Below are positions 22,149 through 33,344 of a stretch of 64,000 bases of DNA, in pieces. A program made the translations under genes and the position numbers. The first letter of the stretch is position 1, and every line of letters begins with the position of its first letter. The DNA comes from Methanobacterium sp. PtaB.Bin024. GTDB taxonomy: Archaea > Methanobacteriota > Methanobacteria > Methanobacteriales > Methanobacteriaceae. The notes below the pieces were generated by a model. The model saw only the letters and a program-made list of their open reading frames with translations, had not been told where the DNA came from and searched no databases. The stretch is from the NCBI GenBank assembly GCA_002067065.1, contig MVPY01000043.1, positions 134,501 through 198,500 of the forward strand, in the 5' to 3' direction.

Positions 22149-22192
22149 GCAAATCAATACCCCAAATATTACCCTAAAAGCAAATCAATACC
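22149..22192 (+). repeat. Direct repeat GCAAATCAATACC, two copies
   Basis: Identical 13-bp copies at 22149-22161 and 22180-22192, 31 bp apart, with a weaker third CAATACC copy at about 22133. They lie between rpoP and the Brix gene, where a promoter for the Brix-Pcc1-prefoldin segment is expected. Function unknown. Confidence 0.5.
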
Positions 22193-22246
22193 TAATATTT
22201 GCTCTAATAAAGGTAATAAATACTTCAATATTTGAAAAACAGATTC

Positions 22247-22777
22247 ATGTTAATCACCACTTCCCGAAAACCATCCCAGAGAACCAGAACTTTTTGCCGC
22301 GGATTAGAACGGGTCATGAAAGCTCGTTGTGTTAACCGGGGAAAAATGAGTCTTCATGATGTATTCTTGAAGGCCAATCAACTGGAGATGAGTCGTGTAG
22401 TGGTGATATCAGAAAAAGATGGAAATCCCAATGGTATGAAGGTTTATGGGGATGGTGAACTATTCGCCACCATAAAACTAACTGTGGATTTCTCCCTTCC
22501 TAAAGGAAGGATGAAAAAGAATGCAATCTCTCTTCGGTGCGAAGTAGAGGAATTAAAACAGTTTACACAAGAGATTTTTGAAATTCCACTTGAAAATTCA
22601 GATAAATCTGATTATAATCAGGAACAGGAATCTGATTGTAATCTACTATGGATCAGAACCCACAAAAGGAAATCCACACCAATGATGGAATTTTTCGATG
22701 CCCAAGGTCAACCTACTGGTCCACGCATCTACATACATGATTGTGAATTCGCAGGGGAAGCAGATGAAAGCTCTTAA
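22247..22777 (+). CDS. Brix domain ribosome biogenesis protein
   Basis: 176 aa with the Brix/Imp4 start MLITTSRKPSQRTRTFCRGL, related to eukaryotic Imp4/Rpf factors that act in rRNA processing. The C-terminal half is shorter and less conserved. An in-frame TTG at 22232 would add five residues; neither start has a good ribosome binding site. The end overlaps the Pcc1 gene by 14 bp. Confidence 0.87.
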   Translation: MLITTSRKPSQRTRTFCRGLERVMKARCVNRGKMSLHDVFLKANQLEMSRVVVISEKDGNPNGMKVYGDGELFATIKLTVDFSLPKGRMKKNAISLRCEVEELKQFTQEIFEIPLENSDKSDYNQEQESDCNLLWIRTHKRKSTPMMEFFDAQGQPTGPRIYIHDCEFAGEADESS

Positions 22778-23021
22778 ACAAGTTGAAGCTCAGTTTGAAA
22801 TAGAGTTTGACTCCCAAAAAGAAGCTGAAATTGTCTTATCCGCAATTCAACCTGAGATATGTGACTCACCCTCTGATAGGACCGTGACTGAGATAAACTG
22901 TGAGGATAAGGTTCTGTCCATTGACATTATGGCGCAGGATTCTCCTTCACTGCGAGCATCCATAAATTCGTACCTCCGCTGGGTCACACTTTCCCAGCAA
23001 GTTCTCAAATTGAGTAAATAA
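22764..23021 (+). CDS. pcc1: KEOPS complex subunit Pcc1
   Basis: 85 aa. Dimerisation subunit of KEOPS, which makes the t6A modification on ANN-decoding tRNAs. The pattern FEIEFDSQKEAEIVLSAIQPE...LSIDIMAQDSPSLRASINSYLRWV fits archaeal Pcc1. The ATG at 22764 lies within the end of the Brix gene and is preceded by GCAGGGGAAGCAG. Brix-Pcc1-prefoldin beta is a conserved archaeal neighbourhood. Confidence 0.87.
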   Translation: MKALKQVEAQFEIEFDSQKEAEIVLSAIQPEICDSPSDRTVTEINCEDKVLSIDIMAQDSPSLRASINSYLRWVTLSQQVLKLSK

Positions 23022-23127
23022 TCATATCTGAATTTGAATTAAGGAATTAAGATCTAAAATTTAAAAATTAAATTTAAAATTAGAATGCACATGTTACTGA
23101 CTTATATATGATATATGAGGTGAAAAT

Positions 23128-23487
<360 letters not shown>

Positions 23488-23497
23488 GGTTAACAGT

Positions 23498-23773
23498 TTG
23501 AAAACCCTTACAGACTCTGAAATGGAAGATATCTCCGAAGCTGCGGCAGTAGCCGCAGAAAACTATATTTTTTCCAAGGTCTCTAAAAAGGAAATCCTCG
23601 ACCTGGAGTTAAGAGTTGAATTCAACCAAGACAAAGGCCTTGATGTGGATGTAGAAATAGAACTCTTCCTGGATGAGCTTTCCAAGGCAGATGAAAGTCT
23701 GGCTGATCAGGCAGCCGAAGTTGCCCTAGATGAGATTGATAGATATGTTGAAAAACTGTCTGATTCATCCTAA
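23498..23773 (+). CDS. DUF3194 family protein
   Basis: 91 aa, acidic, starting at TTG with TGAGGTTAACAG as ribosome binding site, just after prefoldin beta. The pattern (LTDSEMEDISEAAAVAAENYIF, then LDLELRVEFNQDKGLDVDVEIEL) matches DUF3194, an archaeal family nearly always found next to prefoldin beta. Function unknown. Last gene of the superoperon. Confidence 0.82.
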   Translation: MKTLTDSEMEDISEAAAVAAENYIFSKVSKKEILDLELRVEFNQDKGLDVDVEIELFLDELSKADESLADQAAEVALDEIDRYVEKLSDSS

Positions 23774-23905
23774 AATCTTTTTAGCATTTTTTACTTAGTA
23801 TAGAAACAGAAGTTTAGGGGATTCTTTTTTTTAGAAGCAGGAGTTATTGTTTCAGCTTCTTTTTTTGGTGTGCAGCCTGATAATACTCTTTAAGAAGAAA
23901 ATTAG

Positions 23906-24043
23906 TCAACTAATACATTCAACAGTTATCTTGCGATAATTGCAATATCTGACACCACAACTATCTTCTTTCTCATGTAGTACATGATGCATACATTTTT
24001 CATTGTCACAAAAATCCGTTTGATTGCATTTTACCAGTGTCAT
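23906..24043 (-). CDS. Small Cys-rich protein (45 aa)
   Basis: A short minus-strand ORF whose ATG at 24043 is preceded by a textbook TAGGTGATTTA. The protein starts MTLVKCNQTDFCDNEKCMHH and contains six Cys and several His (C6, C12, C17, C29, C34, C43), suggesting a small metal-binding or zinc-ribbon fold. I recognise no family. It lies between the superoperon and the ArsR gene and is divergent from the latter, so it could belong to the same metal-responsive locus. Confidence 0.6.
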   Translation of the reverse strand: MTLVKCNQTDFCDNEKCMHHVLHEKEDSCGVRYCNYRKITVECIS

Positions 24044-24135
24044 TAAATCACCTATTTATGTCCCAGTGTAACTCTCGGGCAAAAACATTTTAAATCTTCT
24101 TATTCTTTTTTGGGAAGATTTTTTTCGAAAAGAAT

Positions 24136-24170
<35 letters not shown>

Positions 24171-24177
24171 ATGACAC

Positions 24178-24552
24178 ATGCTGAGGATAAATTCCAGGTC
24201 GACATTAGAGGCAACCGAAGAGATGGAGGAAGTGTTGAAGGCACTGGCCAATGTTAATCGGTTACTTTTGATTTATTCACTGGCGTCCGGTGAAGTGGAG
24301 AAAATCAGCGTAACTGAAATGTCCAGAAACATGGGCATCACACAACCTGCAGCATCGCAGCACCTCAAGATCCTGAAAAATGCCCATATCCTCATTGCAA
24401 AAAAAGAGGGAAACTATATCTACTACAGATTCAACGAACGCTCCATGAGAAAGTACCAAAAAAGAATTGATTTTTTATTTAGCTGTGCATTTGCAAGGTG
24501 CAATCAATTAGAAAGACCGAAATGCCACCATTCGGAAGAAAAGGAAGAATAA
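24178..24552 (+). CDS. ArsR family winged-helix regulator
   Basis: 124 aa. Helix-turn-helix and wing are clear: LKALANVNRLLLIYSLASGE, VTEMSRNMGITQPAASQHLKILKNAHILIAKKEGNYIYYRF. The C-terminal tail carries CAFARCNQLERPKCHH, a cluster of three Cys and two His that could bind a metal or thiol-reactive ligand, as in SmtB/ArsR sensors. No target gene is attached downstream. The perfect palindrome just upstream suggests autoregulation. Confidence 0.9.
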   Translation: MLRINSRSTLEATEEMEEVLKALANVNRLLLIYSLASGEVEKISVTEMSRNMGITQPAASQHLKILKNAHILIAKKEGNYIYYRFNERSMRKYQKRIDFLFSCAFARCNQLERPKCHHSEEKEE

Positions 24553-24772
24553 AAATTAGATTCTCACCCTTAAATTCCACACATTTTCCAAAAATATTTT
24601 TTAAACTTGAATTTATTTAAATCTCTGGAATCTGCAATTAAAATAAATTTTAGATAAACTAAAGTGAAATTAAGAGAAATTAAGCTCAAATCCTTAAATT
24701 TAGAGCAAATCATGAATATTTAAATTATTATTAAAGTTAAAATTGATTCATAAACCCCCTATGAGTGATAAT

Positions 24773-27148
<2,376 letters not shown>

Positions 27149-27807
27149 ATCATGTCAACAATAGCATTATCGCTGGAATTGTTTTCTCCCCTGATTAATC
27201 ATATTGGGGGATTAAACTTATTTTTTTAAAGAAATTCAGAATTAGATATTAGGATTAATTTCATATAATCAGATAATTTGTATTTATGGGATGATTTGTT
27301 TTTATTGTATCATTTATGGCCACGGGTCAAAGTATTAGAGATTCTTTTTAACACACTGCCTTTGTTGCGAATTCGGTTGTGTGGATTTTTTTTGTTTTGA
27401 ATGGATTCTTCCAGAACCATTATTTCATTGAGTTTTTGCTGTAGTTTTTCATCCATTTCTGCAAAGGACAGAACCGCGGATAATGTTTCTACGTGCTGAG
27501 AATAAACCAGTTCTCCCCCACACTGGCAGCTTTCAAAGTCATCAGGATCTTCTCCTTCTGTTAACTCATAATAACCTTTACATTCCCTACAAATTAGATA
27601 ACCGATGTTAACACAACCATCATCCTAATTATTATTGTTTATAAGTGACAATATTGTTATATAGTTTTTATTTTCCAGGTTTAGGGTAATAAATGTTTTT
27701 CTTTTATGTTGTGCACGTTTTCAGTAGAAATTTTTTTTTGACTTTATATTCTATCCCAAATTTTATATTTCAGAATAAAGATATAATAAGCCACCTGAGG
27801 GGTTGTA
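27149..27807. other. Intergenic region between lon and the first TPR gene
   Basis: Holds the minus-strand zinc-ribbon ORF (27310-27606). The remainder is AT-rich, with a T-rich stretch just after lon (27220-27228) that may terminate lon and the upstream region of the TPR gene at 27808. Nothing else is supported. Confidence 0.5.
27310..27606 (-). CDS. Zinc-ribbon protein, start codon unclear
   Basis: An open frame of about 98 codons encodes GYLICRECKGYYELTEGEDP near its start, followed by CQCGGELVY, a clear two-knuckle zinc ribbon. A charged helical region follows and the C-terminus is basic. The frame is closed upstream by TAG at 27625-27627, and no ATG, GTG or TTG lies between that stop and the zinc ribbon. 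The best-placed initiator is ATC at 27606. It may be a real gene with an unusual start or one damaged at its start. Similar short zinc-ribbon proteins occur in Methanobacteriales; function unknown. Confidence 0.6.
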   Translation of the reverse strand: MGYLICRECKGYYELTEGEDPDDFESCQCGGELVYSQHVETLSAVLSFAEMDEKLQQKLNEIMVLEESIQNKKNPHNRIRNKGSVLKRISNTLTRGHK

Positions 27808-28695
27808 ATGCAAGCTAAAGGTGCTCACTATTATATTGAAAAGGGTATAGAAACTTGGTTAGATCATAAGGACTATTTTAAGGCCATAAAACTATTTTCA
27901 AGAGCATTGGAATTTGAACCTCATAATCCCGATGCTCACCTTTTAAGAGGAGCAGTATATGTTGATGTCGGAGACTTGCATTTAGCTTTGAAGGATTACA
28001 ATAAAGCTTTGGAATACAACCCTGAAAATGTAGGTCTGTTTTTTGATAAAGGAACGGTTCTATTTTATTTAGGTGATTATCATAAGGCCATCCATTCTTA
28101 TGAAAAGTTTCTAAAGGAAGAACCGCATGATGTTGATGCATTATATTTCAATGGTCTGGCCTATCACTTTCTGGGGCAGAATAAGACTGCCCAAAAATTA
28201 ATTGATGAGGCCCTGGGTTTAATTGACACATCTGATGATCTGTATCCTGATCTGTGTAATGCTAAAGGAGAGATACTTTTTGATCTTAAAAATTATCCTG
28301 ATGCTGTCACTTATTTTAAAAAAGCAGCAGAAGATGATACCACATCATTTATTGCTCTCTACAATATAGGTCGTGCATTCTATGAAATGGGAAAACTTGA
28401 AGAGGCCCTCAAATACATTGATGATGCCTTAAGGATAGAACCTAAAGAATGGGATATTCTAAATTATAAAGGACTTATTTTAATGGCTATGGGCAGGAAG
28501 GAAGAAGCTATTCGTTGTTTTGATGAAATAATCAAATCACATCCTGTTTACTTCCCAGCATGGTACAATAAAGGAGTGGCCCTCCGACAACTTAAAAGAA
28601 CAGAAGAAGCCCTGGAACACTTTGAAGAAGCAATCCGATTGCTTTTGGATAAAAAACCTGACTTGGTTAAGGGAAGGTGTTTAAATAATTTGTAA
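27808..28695 (+). CDS. Tetratricopeptide (TPR) repeat protein
   Basis: 295 aa made almost entirely of about seven 34-residue TPR units (for example AIKLFSRALEFEPHNPDAHLLRGAVYVDVG and AIRCFDEIIKSHPVYFPAWYNKGVALRQ). No signal peptide or membrane segment, so cytoplasmic. TPR arrays bind other proteins; the partner is unknown. The ATG follows CTGAGGGGTTGTA. Large TPR families are common in Methanobacteriales. Confidence 0.9.
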   Translation: MQAKGAHYYIEKGIETWLDHKDYFKAIKLFSRALEFEPHNPDAHLLRGAVYVDVGDLHLALKDYNKALEYNPENVGLFFDKGTVLFYLGDYHKAIHSYEKFLKEEPHDVDALYFNGLAYHFLGQNKTAQKLIDEALGLIDTSDDLYPDLCNAKGEILFDLKNYPDAVTYFKKAAEDDTTSFIALYNIGRAFYEMGKLEEALKYIDDALRIEPKEWDILNYKGLILMAMGRKEEAIRCFDEIIKSHPVYFPAWYNKGVALRQLKRTEEALEHFEEAIRLLLDKKPDLVKGRCLNNL

Positions 28696-28781
28696 TAGGT
28701 TAAGGTGAATTATTTCTTTTTAATGGTGTGTTTTTTTCAATAATTAACCTATATTGCCATTAATTCTTTTTTTTGTATGTA

Positions 28782-29582
28782 TTATGTCTTTTTTAAAGTC
28801 ACCACAATAATTTGCGGGCGTGCGAAAAACCTCACTGGCAATATAGTGGTTCCCAGACCATTACTAACAATCAAAGTAGAGTTATCCTCTGTGATAACCC
28901 CTGTACGATATTTATTCCCATAATCTGAGTGGGTGGCAGGTGCCCATAGTCCGAAGAAGGTTACCTGTCCTCCATGGGTGTGTCCAGAGAAAACTAGATC
29001 AACTTTGGACTTATCAACCAGGGGGAAGTAGTCCGGGTTATGAGTGATTAGAATAACAAAGTCCTGGGGTGTAACCACAGAAGTTGTGGCATTTTGGATC
29101 TGAGCCCCATTATTGTAATCCCCTACTCCGCCCAGACGGATCCTGGAGCCGTTAACCGTAATCCAGGTTCCTTTGTTACCTATGTATGTTACATTTGATT
29201 GGAATATGGTATTTAGAGTTACATATTGAGGATCTTTATTACCTAAAACAGCATAAACACCCAGAGGGGCTTCTAAATTGGATAATGAATCAAAAGTGGA
29301 TTGTGTATATGCAGAGTCACCGTCTACGTAGTCTCCTCCCAGGAGGATCAGATCTGGATCCAGGGCATTTACCTGATTAACCAAACTATCAATTCTCTCT
29401 TGACTAAAAAAAGGACCTGCATGAATGTCAGAGAGGAAAACAATTGTTTTACCATCAAACTGGGCAGGAATCTGGTCAGATTCAATGGTTATTTCCTTGG
29501 TTTCGATCCAGTAGGGTTCTATGAACATGTAAATTACTAAAAGGATCACAGCTATTAGCACTAAATAACGTTTTTTGATCAA
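28782..29582 (-). CDS. Membrane-anchored metallophosphoesterase (calcineurin-like)
   Basis: 266 aa. One N-terminal membrane segment (about 5-22) is followed by the five metallophosphoesterase motifs: FLSDIHAG, GGDYVDGD, VLGNKD, ITHNPDYF and FSGHTHGGQ. The two-metal active site is complete, so it should be an active phosphoesterase facing outside; YkuE-like proteins act on lipid-linked or small phosphates. The start is TTG, preceded by CGGTGTTATT. Convergent with the TPR gene. Confidence 0.9.
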   Translation of the reverse strand: MIKKRYLVLIAVILLVIYMFIEPYWIETKEITIESDQIPAQFDGKTIVFLSDIHAGPFFSQERIDSLVNQVNALDPDLILLGGDYVDGDSAYTQSTFDSLSNLEAPLGVYAVLGNKDPQYVTLNTIFQSNVTYIGNKGTWITVNGSRIRLGGVGDYNNGAQIQNATTSVVTPQDFVILITHNPDYFPLVDKSKVDLVFSGHTHGGQVTFFGLWAPATHSDYGNKYRTGVITEDNSTLIVSNGLGTTILPVRFFARPQIIVVTLKKT

Positions 29583-30023
29583 AATAACACCGTAATGGTT
29601 TAATTTGGTTGATTTTCATTCTAATCTTAAAAAATCGAATATTGATTTGGGTAATTCTATTTTAATTAAGGATAATTCTATTTTTATTAAAAATCATTTC
29701 CGGGGTATTGATTTATAAGGAGTGGTCACTTTGGATTAGATAGAATTTTCAAGTAAATAAGGTTTAGGGTTCCTAAGTCATGAATTTAAAAAATATTTTT
29801 GAATATCGTGTAGGGATAACATAATGTAAATTTTTTTGACGATATACTATCAGATTGTCTGTTTTCATTAAAACGTCATTTTTTTTGATTATTTAACTAA
29901 ATTTAATCAAGAAATAACAAAAATAATCTTTCATAAGCTTATTTGTTTGTAATACTTTTATTAGAAAAATTATTTATACTGCTAAGATCATATTATTATC
30001 ACAAAAAGTAGGAGAGATATCGT
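29583..30023. other. Intergenic region upstream of the HTH-like gene
   Basis: AT-rich. A short direct repeat (AATTCTATTTT, about 29654-29683) is present. A TATA-like TTATTTATACT near 29970 probably serves the gene at 30024, and GTAATACTTTTATTAG lies just upstream of it at about 29949. No gene is visible. Confidence 0.45.
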
Positions 30024-30413
30024 ATGGAAGGAGATTTAAAAGATCTGGTTTTAGGATTCAGGAAATACACAGGAAAAACTCAAAGTGAAGTTGCTGATAA
30101 ACTGGAAGTATCCACAGATATAGAGACTGCACTGGAAACAGGAACTTACAAACAACCCACAAAACATCTTATGGGAAGAATAAAAGATTTAACTTCGGGA
30201 TGTGATCAAAACGATCTAGTCCACATTGGAAAAGGTTACCGGATAATGGATGGTTTAGGTCCTGACTTCAAATACTTCATCCGTGGCCTGGAACAGGCAA
30301 GGGGCATTGATCCTAAAGAACTTCTCAATCAACCCGAAGATGAATTCTATCGGATAATTGGAAGTGTTAATCTGGATGAGTTTGACTTGGTTATGGCTGG
30401 TAGGAAAGCTTAA
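30024..30413 (+). CDS. HTH (XRE-like) domain protein
   Basis: 129 aa. Residues 5-55 (LGFRKYTGKTQSEVADKLEVSTDIETALETGTY) follow the Cro/C1 helix-turn-helix spacing: G-x-TQ-x-EVA-x-x-L and a terminal E-x-G. The C-terminal 70 residues are unlike any domain I recognise. DNA binding is inferred. The ATG follows TAGGAGAGATATCGT. Stands alone, convergent with hcgG. Confidence 0.7.
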   Translation: MEGDLKDLVLGFRKYTGKTQSEVADKLEVSTDIETALETGTYKQPTKHLMGRIKDLTSGCDQNDLVHIGKGYRIMDGLGPDFKYFIRGLEQARGIDPKELLNQPEDEFYRIIGSVNLDEFDLVMAGRKA

Positions 30414-30503
30414 TTTAATAGATACCAGTCAACCCATTGTCTATTTTTTTATTTTTTCAATCACTAGTTAATGTTTTTAATTTCTTGATTTTGTTGGAAT
30501 AAA

Positions 30504-32009
30504 TCAAATCAGAGTTATTGGATCATCTAATCTCCGGGATATCCTGGTAACCAATCCCGGAATAGTGGAAGTGATTATAGTGTGATCAGCATTTTCGGAT
30601 GCTAATCTATCATCTGATGAGCCCCCAATGATGTTTGGTTCCAGTTCTCTACTTAAGATATCAACAGTTACCTTCTCCACCCAAGGATCCTTATCACTGA
30701 TGATGATCTCATCAACATCGTTGTCCAGTTCTCTGGCTAAAGCCCAGGAGACGAATCTTCCCCCTATGAGTGCGGCACTACTACCAGTAAGGGTTTCATG
30801 AATACCCTGAATGGTTCTTTCAACTTTCACTTTCTCATAGATAGGTGAGTTGGGCAACACTGCCCAGTGAGCATCACCCACCGGGAACTCTCCTACTTTC
30901 TGAGGATAAACATTTTCAGGTCCCACCACCTTAATGGCACTGGCCAATGCTTCCAATTCTCCTCTTTGAATAGGCACACTGGTTAAGCCCTCTTTGAGTT
31001 CTTCTTTAATTATTCTGATCACACGTGGAAGTCCAAAATTTCCTTTTCTAGCTGTTCCTGGACTGTAACCACACATGTAACCATGGTGATTCTTGGGAAA
31101 ACCAGTGATTATGGCATTTAGCCCTGCCCGTAAACCCACACGACACTCATCTTCATAAGCACCATTGGTGGCCACGATCTTCCCTGGCACTAGTAGACGG
31201 GCCATGGCCACTGCCTTGGCAAAGCTATCCAAGCGGTTACTGGACTGATTGAAAGGTCCACCCTCCAGTACAAAAATATCTGCCCCTAATTCAAGGGCTT
31301 TCTCAAATCCAGTGATTAGATCATCATAACCATCTCCTATGAACATGATGGCCTCCACACCTTTACCATACTTTTGGGCAAGCTGGGCGATCTCTTCAGC
31401 TTCTTCTAAGGGTGCAGCGTGTCCTTCTCCACCCTGTGCACTGGTCACGTTAATGGCCACAGAGGAAGAGCATTTAACCCAGTCATCCCTCTCATCTAAG
31501 GCAGCTTCCTCTTTATCCAGGAGTCTGACATGGATCCTGTCCCGGGGGCATTCATGGAAAGGAGGACCTTCATTATAACATTGTCCTGGACATTTAACAA
31601 TCTCCCGGGGGAATCGCATAGCTCCATATCTTCCAAAGTGATCCAGATCCAAAGGCACATCTGTAACTTCCCGAACTTCCCGGAGAACATCAATACCTTT
31701 CATTTCATGGCTTTCAGCGATATCTGCAAAGGCATAGGCACATACATGAATTGAAGCACCAATCATGTTTGATAAAAGGCAGTTCCCAATCAGTTCATCT
31801 TTTTCCATGTTTGATGCGCAGGTGCCCACTATGATTTCAGTCAGGTCACAGCCCAGAGGGAATTTTTTGAAATTCATTCCCAGCCTGGTGGCATCAGCAG
31901 TTGATAGTGCAGAAACTGCATCCACCACATCATTAACATTTTTTCCTGATTTACTGAGTTCGAAAGCTGAATCCATGTCATTTGCTGCATCCTTGACCAT
32001 ATCGTGCAC
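30504..32009 (-). CDS. hcgG: FeGP cofactor biosynthesis protein HcgG (HmdC)
   Basis: 501 aa protein matching the hmd co-occurring protein HcgG/HmdC, needed in the pathway to the iron-guanylylpyridinol cofactor of [Fe]-hydrogenase. Its precise step is not settled. A Cys-containing segment (KCPGQCYNEGPPFHECP), a conserved EGGPFNQSSNR and a C-terminal Rossmann-like part (SSAALIGGRFVSWALARELD) are visible. An in-frame GTG at 32018 belongs to the ribosome binding site GGTGATTTTA, so the GTG at 32009 is the likely start. It lies about 9.5 kb from hmd, separate from hcgA-F. Confidence 0.85.
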   Translation of the reverse strand: MHDMVKDAANDMDSAFELSKSGKNVNDVVDAVSALSTADATRLGMNFKKFPLGCDLTEIIVGTCASNMEKDELIGNCLLSNMIGASIHVCAYAFADIAESHEMKGIDVLREVREVTDVPLDLDHFGRYGAMRFPREIVKCPGQCYNEGPPFHECPRDRIHVRLLDKEEAALDERDDWVKCSSSVAINVTSAQGGEGHAAPLEEAEEIAQLAQKYGKGVEAIMFIGDGYDDLITGFEKALELGADIFVLEGGPFNQSSNRLDSFAKAVAMARLLVPGKIVATNGAYEDECRVGLRAGLNAIITGFPKNHHGYMCGYSPGTARKGNFGLPRVIRIIKEELKEGLTSVPIQRGELEALASAIKVVGPENVYPQKVGEFPVGDAHWAVLPNSPIYEKVKVERTIQGIHETLTGSSAALIGGRFVSWALARELDNDVDEIIISDKDPWVEKVTVDILSRELEPNIIGGSSDDRLASENADHTIITSTIPGLVTRISRRLDDPITLI

Positions 32010-32357
32010 TAAAATCACCTGTTATATTTTTTAAACTCTCTAAAAGTTAGGGATAGACATCATTTTTCATTAACTTTGGCTTTTGGGTTCTAATTATAAT
32101 AATTGGTCAAGCTATTTAAAAGTTAGTATAAAAAGTAGTTAAAGTATTACAAATAAAGTTGTTATCAATGTAAAACTCATACAGTGGGACTATTGTTTTG
32201 CTGGTTGATGCGAGGGTATACACTGCCAAAATTTTTATTAATTAATATACTGAAATTTTAATATATTTTATCAAGAAAATAATATCAATTTTAAAATGGA
32301 ATATTTATTTGTTAAACGAAGTAAGTAATAGAGAAAATGGATTAAGCTGGAAAATAA
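32010..32357. other. Divergent promoter region of hcgG and a TPR gene
   Basis: AT-rich. On the minus strand a TATA-like CTTTTAAATAGC (32111-32122) faces hcgG. The GTAATACTTT sequence (reverse complement of 32141-32150) lies upstream of it. On the plus strand TATA-like sequences near 32265 may serve the gene at 32358. No RNA or protein gene is visible. Confidence 0.45.
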
Positions 32358-33290
32358 ATGAAAAAATCATCATCAGATATAATATGGGGTTCTATTTTAG
32401 TTTTGTGCAGTCTTTTGTATAGTTTGACTGCTACTGATTTTTCTAATATAGTTATGGCAATCTGTTTCGCTCCTTTGGGGGCTTTAGTGCTTTTTAGAGG
32501 TATCTTCAACAGATTGGAATATTATAATAAAACTCTTTTTATGAGAATAATGATAGTATCTTCGATTGGGATAGGATTATTAATATTTTTTAAGTCATAT
32601 CAGCTCTTGTGTACCAGGGATATTCTGTTATTTGTATGGTCCACGGTTTTCACTGGGATTTATTTGTTATTGATGATTTGGGCTGGTTACGACTACTCCA
32701 AAGGTATGGATGAATATCAGAGAATAGAAGAATCATTTAAAGAGACAATGAAATCTGGCAATGCAGTAATGGCATGGAACAGGAAAGGTCTCCAACTCAT
32801 GGAACTTATAGAATATAGAAAAGCAATAGAATCATTTAACAGGGCACTGGAACTTGAACCTTCCAATGCAATGATCCTGAATAGTAAAGGTATTTCCCTC
32901 ACAGAAATCCGTAAATTCAGTCAGGCTTCTGAAGCCTTTGACAAAGCCCTTAAATTAGACCCAGAGAATACAAAAGTATTGAATAATAAAGGAAACAGCC
33001 TTACAAAGGCATTCAAATTTCAGGACGCTCTTGCTTGCTATGATAAAGCTCTTAAAATAAACTCTGACAATTCTAAGGTACTGTACAATAAAGGAATTGC
33101 AATGGGGAGGAGTGGAGAATACCAAAATGCAGTGGAATGTTTTAACAGAGCTTTAAAATTGGATCCTGAAAATCCTGAAATATGGCACACTAAAGGAAAT
33201 GCACTTTTGAAGTTGGGAGAGGATCATGAAGCCCAGGAATGTTATGATAAAGCTCTGGAGTTGGATCCTAATTTTAAACCTGTAAAATAA
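32358..33290 (+). CDS. Membrane-anchored TPR protein
   Basis: 310 aa. Four membrane segments occupy residues 8-115. A charged linker follows, then about five 34-residue TPR units (AIESFNRALELEPSNAMILNSKG, ASEAFDKALKLDPENTKVLNNKG, ALACYDKALKINSDNSKVLYNKG and so on). The TPRs are therefore tethered to the membrane, probably on the cytoplasmic face. Partner unknown. The ATG follows GCTGGAAAATAA. Confidence 0.88.
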   Translation: MKKSSSDIIWGSILVLCSLLYSLTATDFSNIVMAICFAPLGALVLFRGIFNRLEYYNKTLFMRIMIVSSIGIGLLIFFKSYQLLCTRDILLFVWSTVFTGIYLLLMIWAGYDYSKGMDEYQRIEESFKETMKSGNAVMAWNRKGLQLMELIEYRKAIESFNRALELEPSNAMILNSKGISLTEIRKFSQASEAFDKALKLDPENTKVLNNKGNSLTKAFKFQDALACYDKALKINSDNSKVLYNKGIAMGRSGEYQNAVECFNRALKLDPENPEIWHTKGNALLKLGEDHEAQECYDKALELDPNFKPVK

Positions 33291-33344
33291 ATGAAAATAA
33301 ATGGTCTGCTTCCTTTTAGGTGGTTTACTTCACTTTAGATGGTT

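Noticed and set aside
22149..22192. CRISPR-like spacing of GCAAATCAATACC repeats
   Set aside because: Only two exact 13-bp copies; no array, no spacer regularity and no cas genes in the window.
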